A stretch of DNA of 64,000 nucleotides from Halichondria panicea (GCF_963675165.1 NC_087387.1:4304990-4368989), one strand, 5' to 3'; shown: positions 45,101 to 49,933, counted from the first letter of the stretch. Notes: a model not told the origin generated them from the sequence alone. Numbers and translations are program-made.

Positions 45101-46415
45101 GTAATTGTAACCGCACTTACACTTCAGGGGATTCAGTGCATTTCATAGTAGCTAAATCTCGTAGCAATATTTAACCACATTATCTATATGATATTCATGT
45201 TTGGTAGTGTCATATGATCTATACACTTCCGCTGAGACGAGTGACTGATAGACAGTTGGCCAGTCGCTCGCGCTACGCGCTCGGGCGGCGCCGCCAGTCT
45301 AGCATACATGCACCCTTCTTATGGCCAAATATATAATCACCATCCAATGACTCAGTGGATGACTCCGAGTCAGTTTGTGTAGTGCTGTTTTGAGCTCTCT
45401 GTATGTATGGAGTATAGGGATTAAAATTGTGTGCAGTACATACAATTCCACTAAAACTATAGCATGGTTACGTACAATGCACACTGATTGCCAGATTGTT
45501 TGACTATAATTATATAATCTGCTAACTATATACAGTGAATTAATTTACCTCAAGTCTTTCTGAGACTCTCTCCAGACCTGTATAAACATGCGATACAAAT
45601 ATAATTATATCTATATAGTATGCAGATTGACTACTGTTCATCAACTTACTTTGATAAGATCCCTCTATTGCTTCAGCTACATCATTTCTTGCCACAGTAG
45701 AGTTCCTGAGAGCAGTACACATACCTCCCCAAGTTAGAGGATCACCTGACTGCAGTCGACGAGCTAGGGCCTCACGCAAACACACATCATTGTCACCACG
45801 ATACTTATCATGAAAGTTGGTTAAGTCGGTATAGCTCAGCTTCAACGCAAGTCCCAGGTTGAACCAGTTCGGACTAGCACTCCTCACCTTCTCATACACC
45901 TCAAGTATGTCAGAGATAGTCAGAACAGTATCTGCATTACAATGATAATTCTATAGTGAAATATATAACATCAGGAAGCACATACCCAGTCCAGGTCCAG
46001 GGTTTAGCTCTATATCCCCGGCCAATAACAGGAGAAGAGAGACGAAGACAAGTAATGCTCCTATTAAGATCAGGGTGAGGCCAATACAAATACTTGAAGA
46101 ATTATTGCGGATATGGTTAGTCGTGAAAGTCACTGATTCTTTTTTCTTTTCAGAAACCACATCTTTATGACAGTTACTGGGAGGAGCTTTGTCTGTTGCA
46201 TTATTTAGTACTGATTCAACGACACACTTATCACGATGGCTGGTAGTATCGTCAGCCTGGAGGGTGCAATACTGCGTCCACAACACCTTTGTGACTATGA
46301 TAGTAACATCATACTGTAGCTTCTGGTGAGCCAGGGAAGCTTTACGTGGCCGCCCTCCTCTTCCACCATTGAACAACCCAATACGAGCTCTCCACAACTC
46401 CACACCAATACCCAT
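84..46415 (-). CDS. 2A-Death-ankyrin repeat receptor-like gene, 31 exons seen, 3' end outside window
   Basis: Gene model built by hand from splice signals and phase. Eight 5' exons (46415-45986, 45931-45650, 45577-45549, 45398-45341, 44867-44155, 44035-43993, 37086-36893, 33971-33318) join without a frame break into 801 codons; 23 single ankyrin-repeat exons then add 760 codons. Domain order: N-terminal region, membrane segment (about 109-132), 2A-like motif (134-141), Death-like domain (144-237), acidic linker, an unnamed domain (267-504), basic linker, about four ankyrin repeats (from about 640), then 23 further repeats. Ankyrin repeats bind proteins and Death domains recruit signalling partners, so a cytoplasmic sensor or adaptor role is inferred. 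The last exon (84-182) still has a GTGAGT donor, so more exons follow to the left. The array could be spread over more than one transcript; RNA evidence is needed to confirm joining of all exons. Confidence 0.72.
237..335 (-). CDS. Ankyrin cassette exon 22 (type B)
   Basis: 33 codons, phase 0-0, donor GTGGGT. Opens DGETALWAASFNGHK. The base at 263 differs from the twin at 24137 and changes Gly to Arg in T-A-(G/R)-A-I-V-D, the only coding difference noticed between the two copies. Confidence 0.85.
531..952. mobile_element. MITE with TACTTGATTAAACGCC ends
   Basis: Terminal inverted repeats of about 25 bp: taccgtatttacttgatt at the left and its complement (one mismatch) at the right. AAACGCC recurs inside. 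No coding capacity. A second copy lies at 24405-24826 as part of the large duplication. Confidence 0.85.
1606..1704 (-). CDS. Ankyrin cassette exon 21 (type B)
   Basis: 33 codons, phase 0-0, donor GTGGGT. Opens DGMTALLVASFYGHK. Identical to cassette 4. Confidence 0.85.
1836..1934 (-). CDS. Ankyrin cassette exon 20 (type C)
   Basis: 33 codons, phase 0-0, donor GTAGGC. Opens QGSTALHSASGKGHL. Identical to cassette 3. Confidence 0.85.
2581..2679 (-). CDS. Ankyrin cassette exon 19 (type A)
   Basis: 33 codons, phase 0-0, acceptor ttttttcag, donor GTGAGT. Opens GGFTPLMIASQEGYL. In the left copy of the 5.27 kb duplication (twin of cassette 2). Confidence 0.85.
3158..3686. mobile_element. MITE with TTGCCCAG ends, copy 1
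   Basis: Left end gttattgcccag, right end ctgggcaacaag. It holds internal palindromes, including one around gggccgcaggccc. Related copies: 8878-11025 (interrupted by the mariner-like element), 17062-17452 (inverted) and 27032-27560 (duplication). Confidence 0.8.
3960..4160. repeat. Degenerate short tandem repeats (AACCTTGTTGCAACC-like)
   Basis: Repeated ggttgaaaccaccttgttgc-type units with inverted echoes (caaggttgctgcaaccttg). No coding signal. The duplicate is at 27834-28034. Confidence 0.6.
4748..5103. mobile_element. pogo/Tigger-like MITE, copy 1
   Basis: TIRs cagtagactctcg... and ...cgagagtctactg, flanked by TA on both sides (TA target duplication of the Tc1/mariner/pogo type). No transposase. 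Relatives at 11775-12125, 28622-28977 and 52649-53063; a degraded copy at about 55800-56000. Confidence 0.85.
5431..5530 (+). pseudogene. Helitron helicase N-terminal fragment
   Basis: The frame reads A-I-N-L-P-Q-D-V-V-S-F-E-Q-F-L-P-R-L-P-G, matching the I-N-L-P-Q-D-V-x-S-F motif found N-terminal to Helitron_like_N (DUF6570-type region) in animal Helitrons. Only about 30 codons survive; no start or downstream helicase. Confidence 0.65.
5861..7912. mobile_element. Foldback transposon, 2.04 kb, with minisatellite arms and 8-bp target duplication
   Basis: Element 5869-7904 flanked by CAATTGCT at 5861-5868 and 7905-7912. The outer about 76 bp of each end (ggttattactttgtgtaaat inward) are inverted repeats. 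Inside them both arms are tandem arrays of an 8-9 bp unit, GAGAAC plus a 2-3 base spacer: pyrimidine-strand orientation at about 5946-6396 and 6463-6549, purine-strand orientation at about 6552-7828. A 65-bp unique patch lies at 6397-6462. Long TIRs built from tandem repeats are the hallmark of foldback elements (Drosophila FB, sea urchin TU). No transposase is encoded; the long open frames here are by-products of the repeat. Confidence 0.88.
7916..8014 (-). CDS. Ankyrin cassette exon 18 (type A')
   Basis: 33 codons, phase 0-0, acceptor tttttacag, donor GTGAGC. Opens NGFTPLMAAAQNGHL. The foldback element 5869-7904 sits three bases into the downstream intron; its target duplication supplies donor bases from +4. 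Confidence 0.82.
8513..8611 (-). CDS. Ankyrin cassette exon 17 (type A')
   Basis: 33 codons, phase 0-0, acceptor attttcag. Opens NDVTPLMVAAYKGHL. The donor reads GTGGTT rather than GTGAGT as in its relatives, so this exon may splice poorly or be skipped. Confidence 0.75.
9062..10923. mobile_element. Palindromic mariner-like element, copy 1, with a nested insertion
   Basis: Starts cagtgcaacaaccaaagag, ends with the complement ...ggttgttgcactg, flanked by TA (9060-9061, 10924-10925). Arms of about 500 bp are inverted copies of each other. It is inserted inside a TTGCCCAG MITE. A foreign stretch of about 624 bp (10071-10694) interrupts the right arm. No transposase frame. Confidence 0.85.
10071..10694. 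mobile_element. Nested element in the mariner-like arm
   Basis: Absent from the second family copy (38361-39598), where aataagc runs straight into tacttctattcc. It begins ttataccacacttacgtcac and ends ...ggtgtggtatatcctata, so it has ATACCACAC inverted ends. It contains a strong hairpin (10577-10672, tatcctccgctaccgtggtt and complement). Related ends lie at 42680-42835 and 37890-38055. A 60-codon ORF inside (10227-10409) resembles nothing I know. Confidence 0.75.
11241..11339 (-). CDS. Ankyrin cassette exon 16 (type A)
   Basis: 33 codons, phase 0-0, acceptor ttttttcag, donor GTGAGT. Opens NGVNPLMIATLEGHL and ends A-Q-L-N-S-Q-T-K. Confidence 0.86.
11775..12125. mobile_element. pogo/Tigger-like MITE, copy 2
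   Basis: Same family as 4748-5103, TIRs cagtagactctcg and cgagagtctactg, right flank TA. Confidence 0.85.
12284..12798. mobile_element. TAGCCTCGATTCCAGGCC-type element with 10-bp target duplication
   Basis: Flanked by AATCTGTAGC at 12274-12283 and 12799-12808. The right end is ...ggcctggaatcgaggct; the left end is degraded (tagcctcc). The paralogous locus near 29131 (ttaatctatagctagaac) lacks the element and shows the empty site. 9-11 bp duplications are typical of Mutator-like elements; the family assignment is inference. Confidence 0.82.
12908..13009 (-). CDS. Ankyrin cassette exon 15 (type C, 34 codons)
   Basis: 102 nt instead of 99, still phase 0-0, acceptor ggttaacag, donor GTAAGT. Opens ELGDTALLWASDKGHT, one residue longer than the other type C cassettes at the repeat start. 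A second AG six bases into the exon would break the frame, so the longer form is preferred. Confidence 0.78.
13010..15363. other. Intron of the ankyrin gene: duplicated non-coding sequence
   Basis: No exon seen. 13230-13440 recurs at 21975-22190 and 29550-29740; 13560-14330 recurs at 21170-21960; 14470-14900 recurs at 15661-16100, 23158-23600 and in part at 31020-31190. A short gcaccgc/gatgcctcg-type repeat fragment lies at about 13850-13910. Confidence 0.6.
15235..15633. repeat. 400-bp duplicated block with two cassettes, copy 1
   Basis: Matches 19079-19477 almost base for base, from cttctacctagctagctgc through cassette 14 into cassette 13. Separately, 15664-16440 matches 23158-23940, and 13560-14330 matches 21170-21960, so this stretch is a mosaic of short duplications. 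Confidence 0.85.
15364..15462 (-). CDS. Ankyrin cassette exon 14 (type A')
   Basis: 33 codons, phase 0-0, acceptor ttctcacag, donor GTGAGT. Opens NGTTPLMVAAQEGHL and ends A-Q-V-N-K-Q-N-N. Twin of cassette 9. Confidence 0.86.
15565..15663 (-). CDS. Ankyrin cassette exon 13 (type B)
   Basis: 33 codons, phase 0-0, acceptor cttatag, donor GTGGGT. Opens GGQTALWTASFNGHK and ends I-V-D-L-P-M-T. Confidence 0.85.
16470..16568 (-). CDS. Ankyrin cassette exon 12 (type A)
   Basis: 33 codons, phase 0-0, acceptor ttttttcag, donor GTGAGT. Opens NGTNPLMIASQKGHL and ends A-Q-L-N-S-Q-N-K. Only about 50 nt separate it from cassette 11, a very short intron. Confidence 0.86.
16621..16719 (-). CDS. Ankyrin cassette exon 11 (type B)
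   Basis: 33 codons, phase 0-0, acceptor ctaatag, donor GTGGGT. Opens DGKTALWIASSIGLK; the canonical G-H is G-L here. Confidence 0.82.
17062..17452. mobile_element. MITE with TTGCCCAG ends, inverted copy
   Basis: Opposite orientation to 3158-3686. It starts tgttgcccagtgagtgg and ends ctgggcaataac. It lies next to the truncated ankyrin remnant at 17516-17549. Confidence 0.8.
17516..17549 (-). pseudogene. Truncated ankyrin cassette (type A' remnant)
   Basis: Acceptor and first codons of a type A' exon survive (tttttcag then D-G-V-T-D-F-S-H-V-A), with S-H replacing the usual P-L-M region. The rest of the exon and its donor are missing; the sequence runs into DNA next to the MITE at 17062-17452. 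A dead repeat unit in the array. Confidence 0.6.
17630..17728 (-). CDS. Ankyrin cassette exon 10 (type B)
   Basis: 33 codons, phase 0-0, acceptor taaatag, donor GTGGGT. Opens AGETAFWAASFKGRT; the G-H hallmark is replaced by G-R. A truncated type A' remnant lies next to it at 17516-17549. Confidence 0.82.
18781..18940 (+). pseudogene. Helitron N-terminal (R-L-A-R-R-R-E-R) debris
   Basis: Two frames carry copies of the E-x-R-L-A-R-R-R-E-R motif (K-Q-E-R-L-A-R-R-R-E-R, then R-E-S-R-L-A-R-R-R-E-R-R) separated by a frameshift and stop. Such Arg-rich repeats occur at the N terminus of Helitron replicase proteins. A related stretch on the opposite strand is at 21020-21085. Confidence 0.5.
19079..19477. 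repeat. 400-bp duplicated block with two cassettes, copy 2
   Basis: Second copy of 15235-15633. Its left edge abuts Helitron-like coding debris (about 18781-18940), and another Helitron fragment lies at 20477-20875 on its right. Confidence 0.85.
19209..19307 (-). CDS. Ankyrin cassette exon 9 (type A')
   Basis: 33 codons, phase 0-0, acceptor ttctcacag, donor GTGAGT. Opens NGTTPLMVAAQEGHL and appears identical to cassette 14, within the block 19079-19477 = 15235-15633. Confidence 0.86.
19410..19508 (-). CDS. Ankyrin cassette exon 8 (type B)
   Basis: 33 codons, phase 0-0, acceptor ttaatag, donor GTGGGT. Opens DGRAALLEASFNGHK. Its 3' two thirds are part of a block copied from or to 15235-15633; the 5' end differs from cassette 13, so the duplication edge falls inside the exon. 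Confidence 0.84.
19871..19969 (-). CDS. Ankyrin cassette exon 7 (type C)
   Basis: 33 codons, phase 0-0, acceptor gattaacag, donor GTAAGT. Opens KGATALHLASHEGHL and ends D-V-H-V-Q-E-Q. One of the least degenerate type C repeats (T-A-L-H-L-A). Confidence 0.86.
19970..23957. other. Intron of the ankyrin gene: repeats and Helitron debris
   Basis: No ankyrin exon found. It holds the Helitron fragment 20477-20875, copies of the 13.2-14.3 kb block, 22270-22800 (recurs at 30040-30660) and 23158-23940 (copy of 15664-16440). The short frames at 22450-22712 are conserved only because the whole block is duplicated. Confidence 0.6.
20477..20875 (-). pseudogene. Helitron helicase fragment (DUF6570/Helitron_like_N region)
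   Basis: A 132-codon open frame. The strongest segment is V-V-P-I-M-S-I-Y-G-L-P-L-G-Q followed by Y-A-G-H-V-I-N-L-P-Q-D-V-V-S-F-A and S-A-E-L-D-A-L, a good match to the region before the Helitron replicase domain. No Rep or helicase motifs follow, so it is a remnant. The flanking sequence 20401-20520 recurs at 38047-38160. Confidence 0.68.
23958..24056 (-). CDS. Ankyrin cassette exon 6 (type A)
   Basis: 33 codons, phase 0-0, acceptor ttttttcag, donor GTGAGT. Opens NGTNPLMIASQVGHL and ends S-Q-L-N-S-Q-N-K. Twin of cassette 23. Confidence 0.86.
24111..24209 (-). CDS. Ankyrin cassette exon 5 (type B)
   Basis: 33 codons, phase 0-0, acceptor ttaatag, donor GTGGGT. Opens DGETALWAASFNGHK; keeps the usual Gly in T-A-G-A-I-V-D, whereas its twin (cassette 22) has Arg there. 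Confidence 0.86.
24405..24826. mobile_element. MITE with TACTTGATTAAACGCC ends, duplicate
   Basis: Copy of 531-952 carried by the segmental duplication. Confidence 0.85.
25480..25578 (-). CDS. Ankyrin cassette exon 4 (type B)
   Basis: 33 codons, phase 0-0, acceptor cattag, donor GTGGGT. Opens DGMTALLVASFYGHK and ends A-G-A-I-V-D-L-P-N-T. Twin of cassette 21. Confidence 0.85.
25710..25808 (-). CDS. Ankyrin cassette exon 3 (type C)
   Basis: 33 codons, phase 0-0, acceptor ggttaacag, donor GTAGGC. Opens QGSTALHSASGKGHL and ends D-S-G-A-G-V-N-I-Q-T-Q. Twin of cassette 20 in the left copy of the duplication. Confidence 0.85.
26455..26553 (-). CDS. Ankyrin cassette exon 2 (type A)
   Basis: 33 codons, phase 0-0, acceptor ttttttcag, donor GTGAGT. 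Opens GGFTPLMIASQEGYL. Part of the right copy of the 5.27 kb duplication; twin of cassette 19. Confidence 0.85.
28622..28977. mobile_element. pogo/Tigger-like MITE, duplicate
   Basis: Copy of 4748-5103 within the segmental duplication. Confidence 0.85.
29239..29337 (-). CDS. Ankyrin cassette exon 1 (type C)
   Basis: 33 codons, phase 0-0, acceptor ctgattatag, donor GTAAGT. Opens EGATALYWASYKGHT and ends with D-S-G-A-D-V-N-G-H-N-Q. Lies just right of the 5.27 kb duplicated block and is homologous to cassette 15 (12908-13009). Confidence 0.85.
29338..33317. other. Intron between first ankyrin block and cassettes
   Basis: Contains copies of blocks from 13.2 kb and 22.3 kb, the 31546-32281 element and a 31355/32284 direct repeat. 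A short tandem of atgtcag lies near 32956-32983. No exon with ankyrin features seen. Confidence 0.6.
31546..32281. mobile_element. TAGCCTCGATTCCAGGCC-type element, 0.74 kb
   Basis: Ends tagcctcgattccaggccg and its complement at the right; subterminal ATACCTTGTATGCGCATG is also inverted. The flanks contain a separate direct repeat (31355-31460 = 32284-32390, gtcagccccaaaacgatacg), so it sits between two copies of a short duplication. Confidence 0.8.
33318..33971 (-). CDS. Exon 8: first ankyrin block (about four repeats)
   Basis: 654 nt (218 codons), phase 0 on both sides, acceptor tttctacag and donor GTAAGA. After about 55 residues of cap (V-D-T-F-G-A-G-K-E-E and onward) come N-R-E-G-N-T-A-L-H-T-A-A-A-T-G-D, then I-N-G-E-T-P-L-H-C-A-A-L-N-G-H, then F-S-P-L-H-E-S-C-R-G-G-D, then G-G-W-T-M-L-F-C-A-V-F-S-G. 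These are ankyrin repeats with the T-P-L-H and G-H/G-D hallmarks, the later ones more diverged and with longer loops. Unlike the downstream cassettes, these repeats share one exon, so this part of the receptor cannot be varied by single-exon skipping. Confidence 0.85.
34240..34564. mobile_element. MITE with TTTACCGTACTTATTC ends
   Basis: Inverted ends tttaccgtacttattcc / ataagtacggtaaa with further GCGACAC echoes. It holds a fragment of the CTCGATTCCAGGCC family (34378-34395). Lies in the intron just upstream of the first ankyrin block. Confidence 0.75.
34588..35125. mobile_element. MITE with CATAGATAGAGTAGAGAGGGA ends, 7-bp target duplication
   Basis: Inverted ends catagatagagtagagaggg and complement; GTCTTAT duplicated at 34581-34587 and 35126-35132. 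Related element at 56979-57655. Confidence 0.8.
35427..36020. mobile_element. TAGCCTCGATTCCAGGCC-type element with perfect 10-bp target duplication
   Basis: Flanked by ACGCATATAG at 35417-35426 and 36021-36030. Inverted ends cover tagcctcgattccaggcc and continue through aattaaaatac and ctggtacctattgca for about 65 bp. No coding capacity. Confidence 0.88.
36893..37086 (-). CDS. Exon 7: charged linker
   Basis: 194 nt between acceptor ggtcactcag and donor GTAATT, entered in phase 1 and left in phase 0, so it bridges exon 6 and exon 8 in frame. It codes a polar segment opening D-S-D-E-G-L-A-S-T-L-H-S-E-Y-K and including G-E-R-S-N-S-D-S-G-I-E-R-S-K-R, ending K-S-Y-L-T-E. No family recognised; likely a disordered, possibly phosphorylated linker before the ankyrin region. 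It lies within a 10 kb stretch otherwise made of repeats. Confidence 0.62.
38361..39598. mobile_element. Palindromic mariner-like element, copy 2 (without the nested insertion)
   Basis: Same inverted arms as 9062-10923. The right end ...ggttgttgcactg is followed by TA; the left end is degraded. About 1.24 kb, equal to copy 1 minus its nested insert. Confidence 0.83.
41176..41348. mobile_element. Short palindromic MITE (173 bp)
   Basis: Ends agtctcatggatcagcc and its exact complement; echoes of GACCTCAAG and GCACTCTTG inside. No coding sequence. Confidence 0.8.
42902..43296. mobile_element. MITE with CCGTATATCTTCTAATTTATC ends, TA flanked
   Basis: About 26-bp inverted ends, then several copies of a gtccg..ataattagaac motif in both orientations. 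Flanked by TA at 42900-42901 and 43297-43298. Confidence 0.82.
43761..43814. repeat. Perfect 54-bp hairpin with an AT core
   Basis: ctgtagggcctgtataca, then an alternating TA core, then the exact complement. A cruciform-prone site 180 bp from exon 6. Confidence 0.9.
43993..44035 (-). CDS. Exon 6: short polar linker
   Basis: 43 nt between acceptor ttttatag and donor GTGAGA, entered in phase 0 and left in phase 1: C-R-S-D-K-G-D-N-T-S-R-S-S-L. The phase-1 exit does not fit the ankyrin exon at 33971, which needs phase 0, and this pointed to the intervening exon 7. If the 119-nt intron before it is retained, the reading frame stays open through a hydrophobic stretch and stops within this exon. 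Confidence 0.55.
44155..44867 (-). CDS. Exon 5: unnamed domain between Death and ankyrin regions
   Basis: 713 nt, entered in phase 1 after tatgcag and left in phase 0 at a GTACAT donor; about 237 codons. Notable stretches: L-F-N-K-F-V-S-Q-L-C-Q-S-L near the start; G-I-W-L-I-I-A-D-Y-F-S-F-F-D-Y-E-M-V-D; K-L-Y-K-A-N-F-M-E-Y-A-K-R-R-V; and near the end K-G-C-I-E-L-T-F-L-L-P-S-F followed by I-F-P-L-S and a Gln/Leu strand. From memory, similar blocks occur in sponge Death/ankyrin proteins, but I cannot give a family name. The alternation of amphipathic helices and a late beta-type segment suggests a folded module of about 200 residues. Function unknown. Confidence 0.72.
44977..45300. mobile_element. 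Intronic element with GACTGGCGGC ends and perfect 10-bp target duplication
   Basis: AGCATACATG at 44967-44976 and 45301-45310. Inverted ends about 80 bp (tagactggcggc; actgcctatcagtcactcgt) with a GC-rich gcgcgaggg segment. Lies between exons 4 and 5, 40 bp from the exon 4 donor. No ORF. Confidence 0.88.
45341..45398 (-). CDS. Exon 4: Ser/Thr-rich linker
   Basis: 58 nt from acceptor ccatacatacag to donor GTGATT, entered in phase 0 and left in phase 1. It codes R-A-Q-N-S-T-T-Q-T-D-S-E-S-S-T-E-S-L-D, a flexible, acidic, phosphorylatable linker. A transposon with a 10-bp target duplication (44977-45300) lies just downstream in the next intron. The phase fit with exons 3 and 5 is the main support. 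Confidence 0.62.
45549..45577 (-). CDS. Exon 3: 29-nt linker microexon
   Basis: Acceptor tttatacag and donor GTAAAT enclose 29 nt that continue the phase-1 codon of exon 2 and end in phase 0 (S-L-E-R-V-S-E-R-L-E). It works only together with exon 4: the two add 87 nt, exactly 29 codons, and return the frame to phase 1 for exon 5. Skipping both would also keep the frame (exon 2 joins exon 5 directly), so a paired cassette is possible. Charged, probably helical linker. Confidence 0.6.
45650..45931 (-). CDS. Exon 2: Death-like domain
   Basis: 94 codons, phase 1 at both ends, acceptor after ttgtaatgcag and donor GTAAGT. It opens DTVLTISDILEVYEKV and contains W-F-N-L-G-L-A-L-K-L-S, a spaced acidic/Leu helix, R-R-L-Q-S-G-D-P-L-T-W and a closing A-L-R-N-S-T-V-A helix. 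This is the six-helix Death-domain pattern with the conserved W and L-G-x-x-L core. Death domains form homotypic complexes that pass signals to kinases or caspases. Symmetric phase makes the exon removable without loss of frame. Placed immediately after the 2A motif, it would be the N-terminal domain of the released downstream product. Confidence 0.78.
45986..46415 (-). CDS. Exon 1: N-terminal domain, membrane segment and 2A-like peptide
   Basis: Codes 143 residues plus one base. The ATG at 46415-46413 has A at -3 and G at +4, a favourable context. The chain opens MGIGVELWRARIGLF, followed by a Gly/Arg-rich stretch (17-26). It contains Cys50, Cys64 and Cys82 and possible glycosylation sites at Asn72 and Asn105. 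Residues about 109-132 are strongly hydrophobic (membrane segment) and run directly into GDIELNPGP (133-141). The donor GTATGT follows codon 143 in phase 1. I see no classical cleaved signal peptide at the extreme N terminus. If the 2A motif works, the upstream product ends at Gly140, eight residues after the membrane segment, like a tail-anchored protein. The N-terminal region itself I do not recognise with confidence. Confidence 0.8.
45993..46016 (-). other. 2A-like ribosome-skipping motif (DIELNPGP)
   Basis: Residues 134-141 of the exon 1 frame read D-I-E-L-N-P-G-P, an exact match to the 2A consensus D-(V/I)-E-x-N-P-G-P. In known 2A sequences the Gly-Pro peptide bond is not formed, the nascent chain is released after Gly, and translation resumes at Pro. 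Here the break would lie between Gly140 and Pro141, just before exon 2 and the Death-like domain. The residues before the motif are a leucine run (about 127-131), as in several cellular 2A-like sequences that follow a hydrophobic segment. Activity is inferred from motif identity only; upstream context strongly affects efficiency. Confidence 0.85.
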
Positions 46416-46539
46416 TATGAAGATCTAATAGAATTAATAATAAAAATTTAGTTAATTGCATGTTACATACATACGTACCATGGAGGGACCGGACAATTTA
46501 TGGGAAATCAGCATTATTATGTAACAATTAAGTGACTAA

Positions 46540-46773
46540 TCAGTGAAAGACCAACAAAAATTTGGTACAAGAAAAAAATGCTGCAAGAGTCTCCACACCT
46601 AATCCTTGATTTACCCCGAGATACCCCGAGCCGCATAAGGCTAATTTTCCATATGTTGTAGAAGAATGCAATAAAACGTCAAAGGTTGCAATTAAATCTT
46701 GGATCTCTTCTCTAAGTTTGTCTGGGGCGCGATATAGCTCAACCAATTTCTGTTGTGATGGGATCAAGCCCAT
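46540..46773 (-). CDS. Unrecognised 77-residue open frame upstream of exon 1
   Basis: The frame opens MGLIPSQQKLVELYRAPDKL and continues through E-E-I-Q-D-L-I-A-T-F-D-V. Composition is protein-like and an acceptor-like cacaacag precedes K-L-V-E-L-Y, so it could be an exon of an upstream gene or an unlinked fossil. No homologue recognised. It ends 125 bp before the ATG of the 2A gene. Confidence 0.3.
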   Translation of the reverse strand: MGLIPSQQKLVELYRAPDKLREEIQDLIATFDVLLHSSTTYGKLALCGSGYLGVNQGLGVETLAAFFSCTKFLLVFH

Positions 46774-46950
46774 GCAGGGGTGAACTCAGTTTTACATGTA
46801 AAACATAAGAGGCCACGCACGTAGTCTTTTAACTAATGACATTTTGACCCTAGCATTCCTCCTCTGGCTAGCCATGCCATGCCAACATGCATCAAACTTC
46901 TTAGCTTTTATTTGACAACGGATATTTAATAGCCACTATTAAAAATTAAA

Positions 46951-47922
<972 letters not shown>

Positions 47923-48290
47923 AATATCAACTTATTGTGTGAATGCTGCATCCAGATGAGCAACAAACAGACAAACCAAACTACCATAATTATAGCTAGT
48001 GGGTATATTTCAAGAGTATAAATGATCGCGGTTTTTGCTGATAAGCCATGTACCGCAAAAATGTATACCCACGAATTTATTGGATGCATGCTGCAAGAAA
48101 GGCTGTTATTCCGGGAATATTAAATCTGCGAAACTTTTCTAACGTCATTCCGTGAAAGTTTATACGCGAAAGTTAATACCCTTGAAATAAATCTATACAG
48201 TACCAGGAGCCTCAGGTACATTAAGGACTACTGGGACCAGCAATTATTGCTGATTCAGCGGAAACGAAGCTCCGCCCACGATTTTTACTA

Positions 48291-48639
48291 TCAATTGTGC
48301 AGTAAAAATAGAGTTTTGCTGCTCTAATCTTTAGCTCAAATTCCGGAGCATCAAACCTTAGTTTAAGTGTTTACTTTTTAGTGCAGTAGTTAGTTCAAAG
48401 CTATATGCAGGCACTACCGTTGGCGCCTAACAGTGGGATCAATGAAAAGTAAGTTATTAGCCTTTACATGCAAAATATTAAGCTGAAAAAGTACTTTATT
48501 TAGAAAATCTCACCTTTAGCTGATCCCACTGTTAGGCGCTAACAGTAGTGCCTGTATATAGCTTTGAACTAACTACTGCACTAAAAAGTAACGGAATTTG
48601 TAAAGATTAGAGCAGCAAAACTCCATTTTTACTGCACAA
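48291..48639. mobile_element. Nested foldback MITE 1
   Basis: Near-perfect inverted halves (tcaattgtgcagtaaaaat... / ...atttttactgcacaa) around a 90-bp centre. TA on both sides; removing it restores atttttactagtcctattcg, exactly the sequence of the intact opposite arm near 50628-50647. Confidence 0.85.
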
Positions 48640-48885
48640 TAGTCCTATTCGTTTAAGAGCCTGGAATTTTGATTGCTATTTGAACGCCCACTAACTACTT
48701 CTTCCGCAGTAAAATTGTGCTGAGCTGGCACGCCCTTTTACATTGAAGTCATTGTAAAATCAATGCGTTTTTGCAGCCTCTGCATTCTGCAATGCATGCT
48801 CTATTATTCTAAATAAAGGAAGTTTGTGAAATATTGAAGTAAGAGCTACACAATGGTGTTTGTCCCAGAGAGTGTTTGTCAACTA

Positions 48886-49136
48886 TCAGTGAGCTAGCTG
48901 GTCTTGAAGATACCTACTATATACACAGTGAGTGCAGTATAGTGCAGTAGTAGTAGATCTAAGAGGTAAACTAATGCTCCAAGATGGTGGAACATCTCCT
49001 CTACACAATTCTGCAGATGCCTACTATGTATATAAGATGTTCCATCATCCTTGAGCATTAGACTACCTCTTAGATCTACTACTATTGCACTTACTGTGTG
49101 TATAGTGGGTATCTTCAAGACCAGCTAGCTCACTGA
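48886..49136. mobile_element. Nested foldback MITE 2
   Basis: Inverted halves tcagtgagctagctggtc... / ...gaccagctagctcactga with only a short centre (around tctcctctacacaattctgc). Confidence 0.82.
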
Positions 49137-49933
49137 CAGCAGGGGCGTACACAGGGTGGTGCTTAGGGTGCTCCAGCACCCCCATCCAGGCTCTGGTGCT
49201 CCAGCACCCTATCCAGACTCAGAGAAGCTCAAGTAGATAGTTCAACCATCACTGGCTGGCTAGAAGGAAGCTACACTTACTGCAGCTATTTACAGCTTAA
49301 TAGTGATAGTTACAATAACTTTATACCAGTTAGATCTAGCTAGCTAGCCTAAAAAACTTACTTTTCTTCGATCGTTACTGGGATATCCATGGGAACTATA
49401 AAGAGTGGGGAGGGGCTCAATAATAAGGCTAGGCAGCAGGAAGTGGTTTGCTGTATCAAACACTTGAGCTTGCCTCACAACATGCAGCACAACAAGGTTC
49501 TTGGATCCAGGTACATGAGGTACATGAATGTATAGTATAATTATATAATTAAGCCTACATGTATGTACAATAAATTATACGCAGCGTAAATTATAATAAT
49601 AATCAATGTCTGCAATGTAAACTACAAAGTCTCTTTTCCTCAACATCAAGGTACGTACTGGTGGTCATACTTTGTACGCTGCCTGTCACCTCCTGGTAAG
49701 CTGATCAATCTTTTAGTGGCCTGAAAGGAAAAGAATCAAGACTGTCGTCAGATCAAGCAAAGGAACAAACGTTTATTATCACTTAACTTCTACATTTACA
49801 CAGAGACTAGACATGATTGCATTGACATTTGACATACCTTAAGAAGAGTTGGCTAGAGTTTGCCATCCCAGGCGAATTGAGCTTCTGGCCGGTCGTAAAC
49901 ATTCTTGACTTGCTGATGGCACTGTCGTCAGTA

